From CBDFHB01 sp965250115 (GTDB taxonomy: Bacteria > Acidobacteriota > Vicinamibacteria > Marinacidobacterales > SMYC01), in assembly GCA_965250115.1 (NCBI GenBank), contig CBDFNJ010000001.1, positions 1,364,001 to 1,428,000 of the forward strand: DNA of 64,000 nucleotides, written 5' to 3'. Below the pieces are notes generated by a model. That model did no database searches. It was given only the letters and a program-made list of their open reading frames with translations, and was not told the origin of the DNA. Shown piece after piece: positions 17,237 to 25,931 of the stretch; the first letter of the stretch is position 1, and every line of letters starts with the position of its first letter. Both the position numbers and the translations under genes were made by a program.

Positions 17237-18620
17237 GGGTTAACGCGGATTCGTGTGGGTAAGTTCTGACGGAAAAACAGTGTAACTCATTGTGTGGAAA
17301 AGGTATCGAGTACTTCATCAGGTGCTGAAAAGTGGTCCATTTTTAGGATAGGCTAACCGAGTGAAAAATTCCCAGTCGATCCGCTCGCTGTTTGCGCTGC
17401 CAGGTTTCGTGGTTGGTGCCGGATTGGAGGGTCTATTCGGTGACCGATACGCCCGCGTCATCCAGCTCAAGAGGCGAAAAAAACAGCTGTGTGCTCTTAC
17501 TGTGGGCAACGGTGCCGGGGGCGCTATGACAAGCAAGTGTGCCGGGTCCGCGACCTGTCGTTGGCAGGCTGGCGGATCTATCTGGAATACGAGCGTTGGC
17601 GCGTCAACTGTTCTGGGTGCGGCGGTGTGCATGTAGAACACCTAGACTGGCTGGCGAACAACTCGCGCTACACCCAGCGTTTTGCGACGCATGTGGGCAA
17701 GCTGTGCCGGGATATGCCGAACAAGGCGGTGGCCGAGATGGAACGTCTGCACCACGGTACGGTGAAGGCTCTGGATACGCTCTACATGCAAGAGCAGGTC
17801 GACCGGGCGGGGCTACCGGCGCCTCGGGCCATCGGTGTCGATGAGATCTCCATCCGCAAGGGACATAACTATCGCGTCATTGTCAGCGACCTGGAGCGGG
17901 CGCGTCCCATCTGGGTGGGCGGTGAGGGTCGCAAAGAAACCGACATCGATTTGTTCTTCAAGGCGTTGGGCGGAAAGAAAAGCGCCCGTATCAAGCTGGC
18001 CGCCATGGATATGTGGAAGCCCTTCCGGAACTCGGTGATTCACAACGCGCCTAATGCGCGGATCATCTTCGACAAGTTTCGTATCATGCGTCATCTGTCA
18101 AAGGCCCTCGATGAGGTCCGGCGCGGTGAGTACAAACGCCTCAGCGGCAGGGACCGGTCGTACATCAAGGGGCAGCGTTACACTTTGCTTTCCCGGCGGG
18201 AGAACCTGAGCCTAGACGGTCGCCGCGCACTCAAAAAGTTGCTCCAGGCCAACCGGCGCCTGAACACCGCCTTTATTTTGAAGGAGGCCTTCGGGCAACT
18301 CTGGGATTACCGCACCGAACGCGGCGCTCGCGCCTTTTTCACTCGTTGGAAAGACAGCCTCAAATGGCAACGCCTGCATCCGTACCAGAAGTTCGCCGGT
18401 ATGATTGAGTCCCATTGGGATGGTATCGCCTCCTACTGTCATCCGGAGAACAAAGTCAGTCTCGGCCTAGTTGAAGGGGTCAACAACAAAATCCGTGTTC
18501 TGCAACGACGCGCCTACGGCTATCGCGACGAGGAATATCTCAAGCTGAAGATCGTGGCGGCTTTCCTTCCGCCATTACCCAGAAATGCAGTTTTCAACCC
18601 ACACGAATCCGCGTAGACCC
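17237..18620 (+). mobile_element. Full-length ISL3-family element (copy C)
   Basis: A 1384-bp element with ends GGGTTAACGCGGATTC... on the left and the complement of GGGTCTACGCGGATTC... on the right, so the inverted repeats differ at two bases. It is flanked by an 8-bp duplication GGAAAACT at 17229-17236 and 18621-18628. It is the only copy in the window that has both the complete leading frame and the complete catalytic frame, and it is the likely helper for the 661-bp derivatives. It separates the cupredoxin lipoprotein gene (ATG 18639) from its original upstream DNA. Confidence 0.95.
17361..18616 (+). CDS. ISL3-family transposase, two frames joined at an A7 slippery run
   Basis: The leading frame starts at GTG 17361 (MKNSQSIRSLFALPGFVV... 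RVIQLKRRKK) and reaches A7 at 17477-17483, a zero-frame A AAA AAA heptamer. A -1 shift there enters the frame CSYCGQRC...C..CGG, a zinc ribbon, followed by the DDE core (GVDEISIRKGHNYRVIV, LAAMDMWKPFRNSV, ARIIFDKFRIMRHLSKALDE, WDGIASY) and the end FNPHESA. The joined protein, about 418 residues, has normal ISL3 size and domain order. All four copies in the window keep the A7 run. That favours programmed slippage, though it is unusual for this family; an inherited inactivating change is the alternative. Confidence 0.88.
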
Positions 18621-18638
18621 GGAAAACTACGCAACAGG

Positions 18639-19283
18639 ATGTGGGGATTCTTCAAGGTCGTCATCTTCGGGGGCACCGTCCCGGCTCTCCTATGTCTCGT
18701 CGCGACCGGATGCTCCGACGACTCGGGGCCGGAGCCGCCGCCACCCGAGCGAGTCACTCACCACGAGGTGTCGGGCAGGGCGCCGCGCGCGAGCGGGGGG
18801 TTTCCTTCCGTCGTGATGCTCGAGCCGGAAGGAGGGACGACGGCCGCGCCTGAGGTTGACGACGTCCTCCTGATCGACCAGTACAACACGGACTTTCATC
18901 CGCGCCTGTTGATCGCGCGACCCGGCCAGCCCGTCGAGTTCAAAAACAGCGAGAACGTGCTCCACAACATCCACGTAACGGATCCATCCAATTGGACCAC
19001 GGTTTTCAACGTGGCCACACCGACGTCGGGCGCCTATGCGCACAAATTCGATCGCGAAGGTGCTTTCGACGTCGCCTGCGACATCCATCCGGCCATGGCG
19101 GCCTATATCGTCGTCACGAGGAGCCTCTACGCCGTCATCACCGAAACGGACGGCAGCTTCTCCTTTCCCGACGTGCCGAATGGATCCCATCGAGTCGAGG
19201 TCTGGAATCTAGACCCTTCCAGACGTGTCGAGCGCGTTGTACGAGTGGATGGAGCCGTGACCGAGCTTGTCCTCGAGCCCTAG
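18639..19283 (+). CDS. Cupredoxin-like lipoprotein with carboxypeptidase-regulatory-type tail
   Basis: ATG 18639 opens a lipoprotein signal (VPALLCLVATGC, lipidated C25). Residues about 95-160 look like a small cupredoxin: H109 in ENVLHNIHV, then C147, H150 and M153 in FDVACDIHPAMAAYI, the usual His-Cys-His-Met type-1 copper set. The last 50 residues (DGSFSFPDVPNGSHRVEVW) resemble a carboxypeptidase regulatory fold. It is probably an outer-membrane or periplasmic copper electron carrier. The ISL3 element ends only 18 bp upstream, so the native promoter is displaced; with the element removed, the upstream sequence reads AGGAAAACTACGCAACAGG before ATG. Confidence 0.8.
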   Translation: MWGFFKVVIFGGTVPALLCLVATGCSDDSGPEPPPPERVTHHEVSGRAPRASGGFPSVVMLEPEGGTTAAPEVDDVLLIDQYNTDFHPRLLIARPGQPVEFKNSENVLHNIHVTDPSNWTTVFNVATPTSGAYAHKFDREGAFDVACDIHPAMAAYIVVTRSLYAVITETDGSFSFPDVPNGSHRVEVWNLDPSRRVERVVRVDGAVTELVLEP

Positions 19284-19376
19284 TCCGCGTTGACTGTCAG
19301 TCGGTGGCGATCCGCGCGAGTCCCGCTTCCAACGTCGCTCCTGATAGAATCTCCGGACCGCGTCGAGGAGGACGTC

Positions 19377-20389
19377 TTGGCGAAGACGGCAAAGAAGAAG
19401 GCGACGAAAAATATTAAGAAAAAAGCCCCGGGATCGTCACGAAAGCGCTTGACGCCAAGCAAGCTCAAGCGGGGTCTCATAGGCGCGGAGGTACTTCTCG
19501 GTGCCGACGATCCGGAGCTCGCCTCCTTGACCGAGAAAGTGCGCGAGGTCGGTGGTACTCCCGTAGGGGCCTATCGGGAGCCGCTTTCGGGCAAGCCGAT
19601 ACTCGTCGCGATCTTGCCCTACGAGTCGGTCGCTCCGACCCCGTTTCAGCGAGACCTTTCGCCCACGCATACGAAGCGACTCGCGCAGAAAATCGAGGAG
19701 ACTGGGGTCTTCCTGGATCCGCTCATCGTCGTCCAGTCCCCGGATGGAAAGCTGTGGACTCCGAACGGCCGTCACCGCCACGCGGCCGCGAAAGTCCTGG
19801 GACTTCGTGCCGTAACCGCCCTCGTGTCACCGGACGAGGATCTCGCATTCAGGATTCTCGCTCTCAATACCGAAAAAACACACAATCTCAAGGACCGCAG
19901 TCTCGAGGTCATTCGCATGGCCCGAGAGCTCGTCGCGCGAAAGCCCCGTGGCAAGGAAACCGACTACGAAAACGAGTTTGAGGAGGCCGCGCTCTTGACG
20001 CTCGGGATCGTCTACGAGGAGAACCGGCGCTTCGCCGGGAGCCCTTACTTTTCGTTCCTGCGAAAAGTAACCGTTTCGCGACAGGGACGCTCACCAAGAG
20101 CCTCTCGCAGCGTGAAGGCTGGGCCGCTCGTCTCGTTCAGATCGACGAGAGCGTCAAGGAGATCGTGGAGAGCTTGAAGAAGCGTGGCTTCCGCTCACCT
20201 TATCTGCGCAACTACGTCGTGGCGCGCATCAACCCGGTGAGGTTTCATCGAGCGAAGAAGGGCGAGACGAAACCTCTGAAGGCGCCGGGTGAGGCTCTTA
20301 CCCGAATGGCCGCAGCCGCCAAGAAGTTCGACGTCGGCTCGGTGCGCGAGCAGGACTTGGCGCTCGTCGCCGCCGTATCCGGTGGGTGA
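19377..20389 (+). pseudogene. ParB/Srx-domain protein with a 1-bp frameshift
   Basis: Starts at TTG 19377 with GAGGAGG 5 bases upstream. A lysine-rich leader (AKTAKKKATKNIKKKAPG) precedes a ParB-like nuclease domain (LSPTHTKRLAQKIEETGVFLDPLIVV, TPNGRHRHAAAKVLGL). The frame breaks near 20070: after AGSPYFSFLRKV the native sequence continues in the -1 frame as RFATGTLTKSLSQREGWAARLVQIDESVKEIVE... to 20389, consistent with loss of one base. The full protein would be about 337 residues with a helical C-terminal half. No parA is adjacent, so it is not a standard chromosome partition pair. Confidence 0.8.
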
Positions 20390-20440
20390 TTGAAGGAACC
20401 TTCGAAAAGATCGAGCTCACGCTCGGCGAGTAGGGCTCGA

Positions 20441-21862
20441 ATGGAATCTCCGATCGAGCTCACGTCGAAACCCGCGAAGGCGCGCGGCCTCTGGGCCTCC
20501 ATCAAAGAATCTCTTCGGGGCTCCGAGCAGGATTTTACCGAAGGAAGCCTCAACCGCGCGGTGGGGCTTCTTGCAGTTCCCATGGTCTTGGAGATGGCAG
20601 GGGAGTCGGTATTCGCCATCTGTGACGCCTTCTTCGTCGCTCGTCTCGGATCCGAAGCGCTCGCGGCGGTGGGCTTGACCGAATCCCTGCTCGAGCTCGT
20701 CTATGCCTTGGCGGTGGGAATGAGCATGGCGACGACCGCCCTGGTCGCGCGCCGCATCGGCGAGAAGAACGAGCGAGGCGCGGCCCGGGCCGCCGTGCAA
20801 GCCATCATCGTCGGTATCGCGACCGCCGCTGTCTTCGGCCTTCTCGGAGCCATCTTCGCACCCCGCCTCCTCGGGCTGATGGGCGCCTCGTCCGAAACCG
20901 TCGCGATCGGCACGAGCTATACGCGCGTCATCTACGCGGGGATGGTGACCATCCTGCTGTTGTTCGTGAACAACGCCATCTATCGGGGGGCCGGCGATGC
21001 CGCGACGGCGATGAGAGCCCTCTGGATCGCGAACGGGATCAACCTCGTGCTCGATCCTTGCCTCATTTTCGGCCTTGGTCCTTTCCCCGAGCTAGGCCTC
21101 ATGGGGGCGGCCGTCGCCACCACCATCGGCCGCGGTACCGGCATCGTCTATCAGCTGTGGGGTTTTCGCAAGGGCAAACGTCTCGCGATAACGCCGCCTG
21201 ACCGACGATTCGATCTGGATGTCATCAAGAGCCTCCTCCGGCTCTCGGCGGGTGGCATTGGGCAGATGATGATCGCGACCGCGAGCTATGTCGGTCTCAT
21301 ACGGATTCTCGCGACCTTCGGTAGTGCCGTACTCGCCGGCTACGTCGTCTCGATCCGCATCGTCATCTTCATCATTCTGCCCGCTTGGGGACTGAGCAAT
21401 GCCGCCGCGACGCTCGTCGGTCAGAACCTCGGTGCGGGAAAGCCCGAGCGCGCCGAACGAGCGGTATGGCTCACGGGTCTGTGGAACATGGCCTTCATGA
21501 TCGTCGTGACGGTGCTTTTCGTGGGCTTCGCGCCCGAGGTCATCCACCTCTTCACCACCGATCCTGAGGCTTCACCCATCGGGATCGAGAGTTTGCGCAT
21601 CATCAGCTACGGCTACGTTTTCTATGCGTGGGGCATGGTGATGATGCAGGCCTTCAACGGAGCCGGAGATACGGCCACGCCGACCTGGATCAATTTCTTC
21701 TGCTTCTGGCTGTTTCAAATCCCGCTCGCGTGGGTGCTGGCGATGCCGATGGGAATCGGTCCGACCGGGGTCTTCATCGCGATTGCGGCCTCCTACTCCC
21801 TTTCAGCGGTAGTCGGCATCGTCCTCTTTCGAAGGGGAACGTGGAAGGAAAACAAGGTCTAG
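20441..21862 (+). CDS. MATE family multidrug/Na+ exporter
   Basis: A polytopic protein of about 473 residues with twelve predicted membrane helices in two related halves. Conserved MATE features are the opening GSEQDFTEGSLNRAVGLLAVPMVLEM, the repeated FNGAGDTATPTWINF-type block (first-half version YRGAGDAATAMRALW), and NPCLIFGLGP-like NLVLDPCLIFGLGPFPELGLMGAAVATTIGR. It would export cationic drugs or metabolites by cation antiport. ATG 20441 is preferred because homology begins shortly after it; TTG 20390, right at the end of the ParB-like gene, is an alternative that adds 17 residues. Confidence 0.9.
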   Translation: MESPIELTSKPAKARGLWASIKESLRGSEQDFTEGSLNRAVGLLAVPMVLEMAGESVFAICDAFFVARLGSEALAAVGLTESLLELVYALAVGMSMATTALVARRIGEKNERGAARAAVQAIIVGIATAAVFGLLGAIFAPRLLGLMGASSETVAIGTSYTRVIYAGMVTILLLFVNNAIYRGAGDAATAMRALWIANGINLVLDPCLIFGLGPFPELGLMGAAVATTIGRGTGIVYQLWGFRKGKRLAITPPDRRFDLDVIKSLLRLSAGGIGQMMIATASYVGLIRILATFGSAVLAGYVVSIRIVIFIILPAWGLSNAAATLVGQNLGAGKPERAERAVWLTGLWNMAFMIVVTVLFVGFAPEVIHLFTTDPEASPIGIESLRIISYGYVFYAWGMVMMQAFNGAGDTATPTWINFFCFWLFQIPLAWVLAMPMGIGPTGVFIAIAASYSLSAVVGIVLFRRGTWKENKV

Positions 21863-21906
21863 AGCGGGTTGGAAGGTTAGATAGAACTAACGCAAAGGCG
21901 GGATCA

Positions 21907-21994
21907 TGGTGCCGGAGGAGGGACTCGAACCCTCACAGCCGCGAGGACCGCGGGATTTTGAATCCCGTGCGTCTACCAATTCCGCCACTCCGGC
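21907..21994 (-). tRNA. tRNA-Leu(CAA)
   Basis: On the minus strand the sequence folds as a class II tRNA: acceptor GCCGGAG pairing with CTCCGGC, anticodon arm CGGGA-TTCAAAA-TCCCG with anticodon CAA, a long variable arm, T arm GGGTTCGAGTCCC, and an encoded CCA (TGG on the plus strand at 21907-21909). Confidence 0.96.
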
Positions 21995-22352
21995 GCCCGG
22001 ACGGATCGCAGTCTAGCAGAAGCGGACGCCCTCCCCAAGAGCTCGGTTGCGTTTGGCAGTATAAATTCCTTGTCCTACAATACATACGGGCCTGCTCCAG
22101 TGTCTCGACTCGGGCCTTTGGGTGACTGCGGCATACTCCCCACACCGACCTACCCTTCTTAACAAGGACCCGTATCACCCAAATCGATTCTTGTTAGGTA
22201 CTATATTCTATCGCCCTTATGAATTTCTGTTAGGCGACGTTCCGCTTCGAAACGATCGGCGGCCAAACTGTTGTGAGTACATTATTTAGTAGACTCAGCG
22301 CTCGGTTCTATGCTACAATTTAGACTTTATTTTATTAGAAAGCGAGGACTGA
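21995..22352. other. Intergenic region with the carD promoter
   Basis: This stretch lacks a convincing gene and is markedly AT-rich from about 22180. TACAAT at 22314-22319 is a plausible -10 site for carD, with a poor -35. GCGAGG at 22342-22347 is the carD ribosome site. The octamer pair TTGTTAGG and CTGTTAGG (about 22190 and 22228) is noted without a function. Confidence 0.5.
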
Positions 22353-23033
22353 ATGGCCTTTCAAATCGGGGATAGAGTCGTTTATCCCAATCATGGTATT
22401 GGAATTGTCGAGGATATTCTTGCCGATAGGGTATCGGAGGAAGACTCAGAATTTTACAAGCTCCGCATCCTTTCCAATTCCACCGTCGTGAAAGTCCCCA
22501 TCGCCAACGTAGATGGGGTCGGCCTGCGTCGAGTCATAACCGACAAGGACGTCGAAAGGATCTTCGACCTTTTGGAAAATCGCAAGATCGAGCAGCACTC
22601 GAACTGGAAGGGTCGGTACAAAGATAATTCGGACAAGATGCGAAGCGGCTCCATCTACGATGTGGCCGGCGTTCTCAAAGATTTGTCATTCTTGAGCAAG
22701 AAAAAGAGTCTGTCGTTCCGTGAGAAGAGGATGCTCGACCGAGCGCGCTTCCTCATCGTGAGTGAAGTCGCCGAGGTTGCCGAGGAGCCTCAGGACCTGG
22801 TGGAGCAGAAGATCGATATCGCTCTATCCAGGGGCATGGAGGTCAAGAAAAAGGGACGCACGAGTCTCAAGACGCTTCTCAAGAAGACGACCCTCGCCGC
22901 GATGGCAGAGAATGGCCGAAGCGAAGAGCCGGCGCGCAAACCGCGAACCCGCGCAGCGGAAGAAGCCAAAGCCAAGAACGGTCGGGGGCGTAAGAAACCC
23001 ATTTCGATTTCCATCAATCGGTACTGCTGCTAA
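22353..23033 (+). CDS. carD: CarD/CdnL family RNA polymerase-binding regulator
   Basis: The N-terminal part (MAFQIGDRVVYPNHGIGIVEDI) is the Tudor-like RNA-polymerase interaction domain. The middle (YDVAGVLKDLSFLSKKKSLSFREKRMLDRARFLIVSEVAEV) is the helical DNA-contacting domain of CdnL. These proteins stabilise open promoter complexes, often at rRNA promoters. At 226 residues it is longer than CdnL (about 160-190). From about residue 165 there is a basic tail ending near NGRGRKKPI, similar to a single AT-hook core. A terminator-like hairpin follows at 23051. Confidence 0.92.
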   Translation: MAFQIGDRVVYPNHGIGIVEDILADRVSEEDSEFYKLRILSNSTVVKVPIANVDGVGLRRVITDKDVERIFDLLENRKIEQHSNWKGRYKDNSDKMRSGSIYDVAGVLKDLSFLSKKKSLSFREKRMLDRARFLIVSEVAEVAEEPQDLVEQKIDIALSRGMEVKKKGRTSLKTLLKKTTLAAMAENGRSEEPARKPRTRAAEEAKAKNGRGRKKPISISINRYCC

Positions 23034-23050
23034 GCTCGTTATTGCGCGGG

Positions 23051-23086
23051 GCCCTTCTGGCCGTTTGGCTGGAAGGGCTTTCGCTT
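23051..23086 (+). terminator. Likely rho-independent terminator after carD
   Basis: GCCCTTCTGGCC and GGCTGGAAGGGC form a 12-bp stem (two G-U pairs) around GTTT, followed by the T-rich tract TTTCGCTTT. It lies 18 bp after the carD stop and before the acyltransferase ATG, which argues for a separate start for that gene. Confidence 0.6.
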
Positions 23087-23112
23087 TGTGGCGTCTGACG
23101 CCTACCCGCCCC

Positions 23113-23856
23113 ATGCTCGTAAGCCTCCTTCTGGCTGCCGTCTTGCCCGCCTATGTTGTTGCCGCGGGCGTTGTCGGCATTCCCTTCACTCTCGTCACGA
23201 GGGATGCCCGATTCCTGTATTGGCTCGCACGTCAGGGTGTGCGTCTCGGATTCACGCTGGCTCGAATCAAAATCGTGATTCACGGGCTCGACAGGCTCAC
23301 CGGCCCGCAGCACTTCATCTACATGATGAACCACAATTCGAACCTGGATGCTCCCGCCGTCTTTCTGAAGCTGCCGGGACAAGTCCGAGTCCTCGGCAAG
23401 AAGGAGCTCTTCCGTCTGCCGGTGCTTTCGACTGCCATGCGTCTTGGTGGATTCGTGCCCGTCGATCGAAGCAATCGGGAGCGTGCTATCGAGAGCCTAC
23501 GCAATGCCTCGAAGCTAGCCTCGGACGGCGCCTCGTTCTTGATCGCGCCCGAGGGCACGCGAAGTCGGTCAGGCAGGTTGCTGCGCTTCAAGAAAGGCGG
23601 CTTTTACATGGCCATCGACTCCCAAGTCCCGATCCTGCCCATCACGGTGACCGGGGCTTTCGAGCTCATGCCTCCTGGTTCTCTCACCATTCGATCGGGG
23701 ACGATCGAGATCTTTCTCCACGAGCCGATCGAGACGACGGGTCTTGGCCCCAAACATCGGCGAGACCTGATGGCGAGGGTCCGCGCACCTATGGAAGAGA
23801 CTCTGACGCGTCATTTCGAGAAACTGCAGTCTCGCGAGCCGTCGACCTCCGGCTGA
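23113..23856 (+). CDS. plsC: 1-acyl-sn-glycerol-3-phosphate acyltransferase (PlsC-like)
   Basis: The product of about 247 residues starts MLVSLLLAAVLPAYVVAAGV, a membrane anchor, and then has the PlsC motifs: NHNSNLDAPA (motif I, here N(H)xxxxD), RLGGFVPVDR, APEGTRSRSG (motif III) and LPITVTGAF. It acylates lysophosphatidic acid in phospholipid synthesis at the inner membrane. ATG 23113 is chosen because the terminator hairpin lies just upstream; the open frame extends further but overlaps carD without a better start. Confidence 0.88.
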   Translation: MLVSLLLAAVLPAYVVAAGVVGIPFTLVTRDARFLYWLARQGVRLGFTLARIKIVIHGLDRLTGPQHFIYMMNHNSNLDAPAVFLKLPGQVRVLGKKELFRLPVLSTAMRLGGFVPVDRSNRERAIESLRNASKLASDGASFLIAPEGTRSRSGRLLRFKKGGFYMAIDSQVPILPITVTGAFELMPPGSLTIRSGTIEIFLHEPIETTGLGPKHRRDLMARVRAPMEETLTRHFEKLQSREPSTSG

Positions 23857-23882
23857 GGGAGGCTAGGAGCGTCGAGCTGATT

Positions 23883-23888
23883 TATAAT
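23883..23888 (+). promoter_or_regulatory. Possible -10 element for the DUF4388 gene
   Basis: TATAAT lies about 40 bp upstream of ATG 23927 in an otherwise GC-rich stretch. I see no good -35 at the right distance, so this is a weak call. Confidence 0.35.
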
Positions 23889-23926
23889 CAAAGGGCGAAG
23901 GCTTCCTTCAAAACCGAGAGACGCTG

Positions 23927-24601
23927 ATGGTTCCCACCAACCCTATTCCGCTCGAGGGCCGACTGGATGTCTGGAACGGCGGCTTCGACCTTCCGGAGCT
24001 TCTTCTCTCCGTCTGCCGCACGGAGGAGGCGGGCCTTCTCGCGATCGACAACGGTGAGTTCCAGAAAAAGATCTTCGTCCAGGACGGGCGGATCGTCTTC
24101 GCGTCATCCTCCTCTCCCGACGATCGGTTGGGCGTGTACCTCATGCTGCGGAACGAGATCGCGCTCGCGGATTTGCGGCGGTTGAGCCCGCAAGTCCGGC
24201 CAGGACTTCGACTCGGTACTTTGCTCGTCCGGGACGGCATCCTGGCTCCCGACCGTCTCATTCACGTCGTTTCCGGGCAGGTGCGCGCGATAATCCTCAG
24301 TCTTTTCCGCTGGAGTCAGGCCTCCTACCGTTTCGAGCAGGAGCCTCCTTCCAAAGACGAGGCGATTATGTTGAGGATTCCCACGGCACGGCTCGTTGTC
24401 GATGGTGTCGATCTCGTCGAGAGCTGGTACCGGATCTCTCAGGGCATGGGCGCGATCGACCGAGCCTTCGAAAGGATCGCGGGCAAGGAGGACGATTTTC
24501 GGACCGTGGACCTCGACACGAACAGTCTCGAGATCTTGGCGATGCTCAACCATCCGAAGCGAATCGATGCCTTGGTGCACAACTCCGATAGAGGCCGATA
24601 G
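23927..24601 (+). pseudogene. DUF4388 (PatA-N-like) protein truncated at its C-terminus by an IS5 element
   Basis: The protein opens with a DUF4388 domain (PLEGRLDVWNGGFDLPELLLSVCRTEEAGLLAI...GRIVFASSSSPDDRLG). A helical second part follows (LGTLLVRDGILAPDRLIHVVSGQVRAIILSLFRW) and then the start of a small winged-helix-like module (SLEILAMLNHPKRID). Related proteins, such as the one at 32979, continue this module for some 20-40 residues. Here the inverted repeat of the IS5-family element starts at about 24569 and the stop at 24599 belongs to it. DUF4388 proteins are common in Acidobacteria and myxobacteria and are linked to signalling. Confidence 0.75.
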
Positions 24602-25653
24602 CTCGCTTGGCCCCGACTCCCATCATCCGATCATCTCGCTATCAGGCATCCCGAGCGCCGTCACGGTGTTCAGAATCTTGCACCCGATCCTTGCCTCGAC
24701 TCTCTGTGCCGCCAACCCTCTCGCTCGCATCGCTGAGCCCACGATAGCCTTGTAGCGATGGAACGTTGTCTCGACTTTGCTCCGGTTGCTGTAGCCCGAT
24801 TCTGTGTGCCACTTTCGTTTGCCGAGCCGAGCTTGTGCTGCAATGTTGCGATTGCGCTGTCGGCTGCTCGCCGGCCCCGATGCGAGCTGGGCGCCCTTGC
24901 GCGGCGGTATCAGCACCCTCGGCGAGCGATGAGCGCTGTGATTCTCGATCGCCTCATAGACGCCGCTGGCGTCGTATGCGGTGTCAGCTCTGGCCGATGA
25001 GATGGGACTGTCGATCTGTCCGACAAGCGATGCAACCCGCGATGAATCGCGGGCTCTTTTGCTCGTCAGCTCGCCGGCGACGACTTCGCCAGTCTGCTCG
25101 TCGACACACAGATGGAGCTTGCGATAGTCCCTGCTCTTTGGTGCTCTGCGCAGCTGGCCGGCGTGGACAGCGAGACCGCTGCTGTCGATCAAGATGTGCA
25201 ACGGCGTCTTCTGCTTGTCTTGGTAGAAGGGGACCTTACCCAGCTTCGCCTTGCGCCTCGAAATCGTGGTGTGATCGGGCACATCATTGTCTAGCTTCAT
25301 CAGAGCGAACAACGACCGCAGCAATCCCTCGCTCTGCCTAGATGACAGATGAAACACCATGCCCGGGGTGACAGCCGTCTCGATGGCGTGGTTCGAGTAC
25401 TTGCGTTGACGGCCCGGTTTCCTCCTCCTCGGCCGGGGCGCGTCCCAGTTCACAAGCTTGCCGGCGGTGAGCGAGATCCAGACGGTCAGGCTCCCACGGT
25501 TGCGTAGACCTGCCTCATATTCACGCCAATTCCTCACGCGATAGGCCTTCTTCACATACTTCCGCTGAGTGCGTTTGAAAATGCTCATGGGGAACCTCGA
25601 ATCCGTGAGTACAGGACAATTGTGGACCGAGATCGCGAGTTGTGCACCAAGGC
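24569..25653 (-). mobile_element. IS5-family (IS903-like) element
   Basis: A 1085-bp element whose ends share a 17-bp perfect inverted repeat GCCTTGGTGCACAACTC (24569-24585, and the complement at 25637-25653). It contains one transposase gene on the minus strand. Its flanks are two unrelated genes, each missing the part that should face the element: the DUF4388 gene lacks its 3' end and the beta-carbonic anhydrase lacks its 5' half. No target duplication is visible. An insertion followed by an adjacent deletion, or recombination between two copies, would explain this. Confidence 0.8.
24623..25588 (-). CDS. IS5-family transposase
   Basis: From ATG 25588 the protein (321 residues) starts MSIFKRTQRKYVKKAYRVRNWREYEAGLRNRGSLTVWIS, the typical opening of IS903-like IS5 transposases. 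It has the DDE blocks LHILIDSSGLAV, ARADTAYDASGVYEAI and RSKVETTFHRYKAIVGSAMRAR. The frame is complete. The open frame extends upstream to 25852 but that part is antisense to the carbonic anhydrase fragment. The element may still be active, although its surroundings are rearranged. Confidence 0.93.
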   Translation of the reverse strand: MSIFKRTQRKYVKKAYRVRNWREYEAGLRNRGSLTVWISLTAGKLVNWDAPRPRRRKPGRQRKYSNHAIETAVTPGMVFHLSSRQSEGLLRSLFALMKLDNDVPDHTTISRRKAKLGKVPFYQDKQKTPLHILIDSSGLAVHAGQLRRAPKSRDYRKLHLCVDEQTGEVVAGELTSKRARDSSRVASLVGQIDSPISSARADTAYDASGVYEAIENHSAHRSPRVLIPPRKGAQLASGPASSRQRNRNIAAQARLGKRKWHTESGYSNRSKVETTFHRYKAIVGSAMRARGLAAQRVEARIGCKILNTVTALGMPDSEMIG

Positions 25654-25928
25654 AACTCGTCGTTATCCACCACAACGATTGCGGAATGTCGCGCCTCGCC
25701 AACCAGCCCATCCAGGAACAGGTGGCGAAACGGCTCAGCCTGAGTGACGACGAAGTCGCGGCGATGGCGGTCACCGACCCTGCCAGGACAGTGCAAGCCG
25801 ACATCGAGCGACTCCGCCAGACACCTGGAACGCCAGACGCTCTCATCATCACCGGACTTGTCTACGACGTAGGAACCGGCACGATAGACCAGGTCGTGCC
25901 TCCGGCCCAACTCCGCGCCACCACCTGA
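25653..25928 (+). pseudogene. Beta-carbonic anhydrase fragment (C-terminal half)
   Basis: The fragment reads QLVVIHHNDCGMSRLANQPI ... ALIITGLVYDVGTGTIDQVV. HHNDCGM carries the His-x-x-Cys zinc ligands of beta-carbonic anhydrase, and GLVYDVGTG matches the family end. The first half, with the other zinc Cys and the catalytic Asp-Arg pair, is missing because the IS5 element ends at 25653. An open frame continues into the element but is not native. The rest is too short to be active. It ends 3 bp before the downstream hydrolase and may have been coupled to it. Confidence 0.8.
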
Positions 25929-25931
25929 ACC

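Noticed and set aside
3236..18620. Composite transposon: ridA and the lys operon lie between two same-orientation ISL3 copies.
   Set aside because: The right copy (17237-18620) has its own perfect 8-bp duplication, so it inserted independently, and the left copy has unmatched flanks. Nothing shows joint movement.
20390..20440. Upstream TTG start for the MATE exporter.
   Set aside because: It would add a Ser/Arg-rich leader without family similarity; ATG 20441 fits better, although TTG cannot be excluded.
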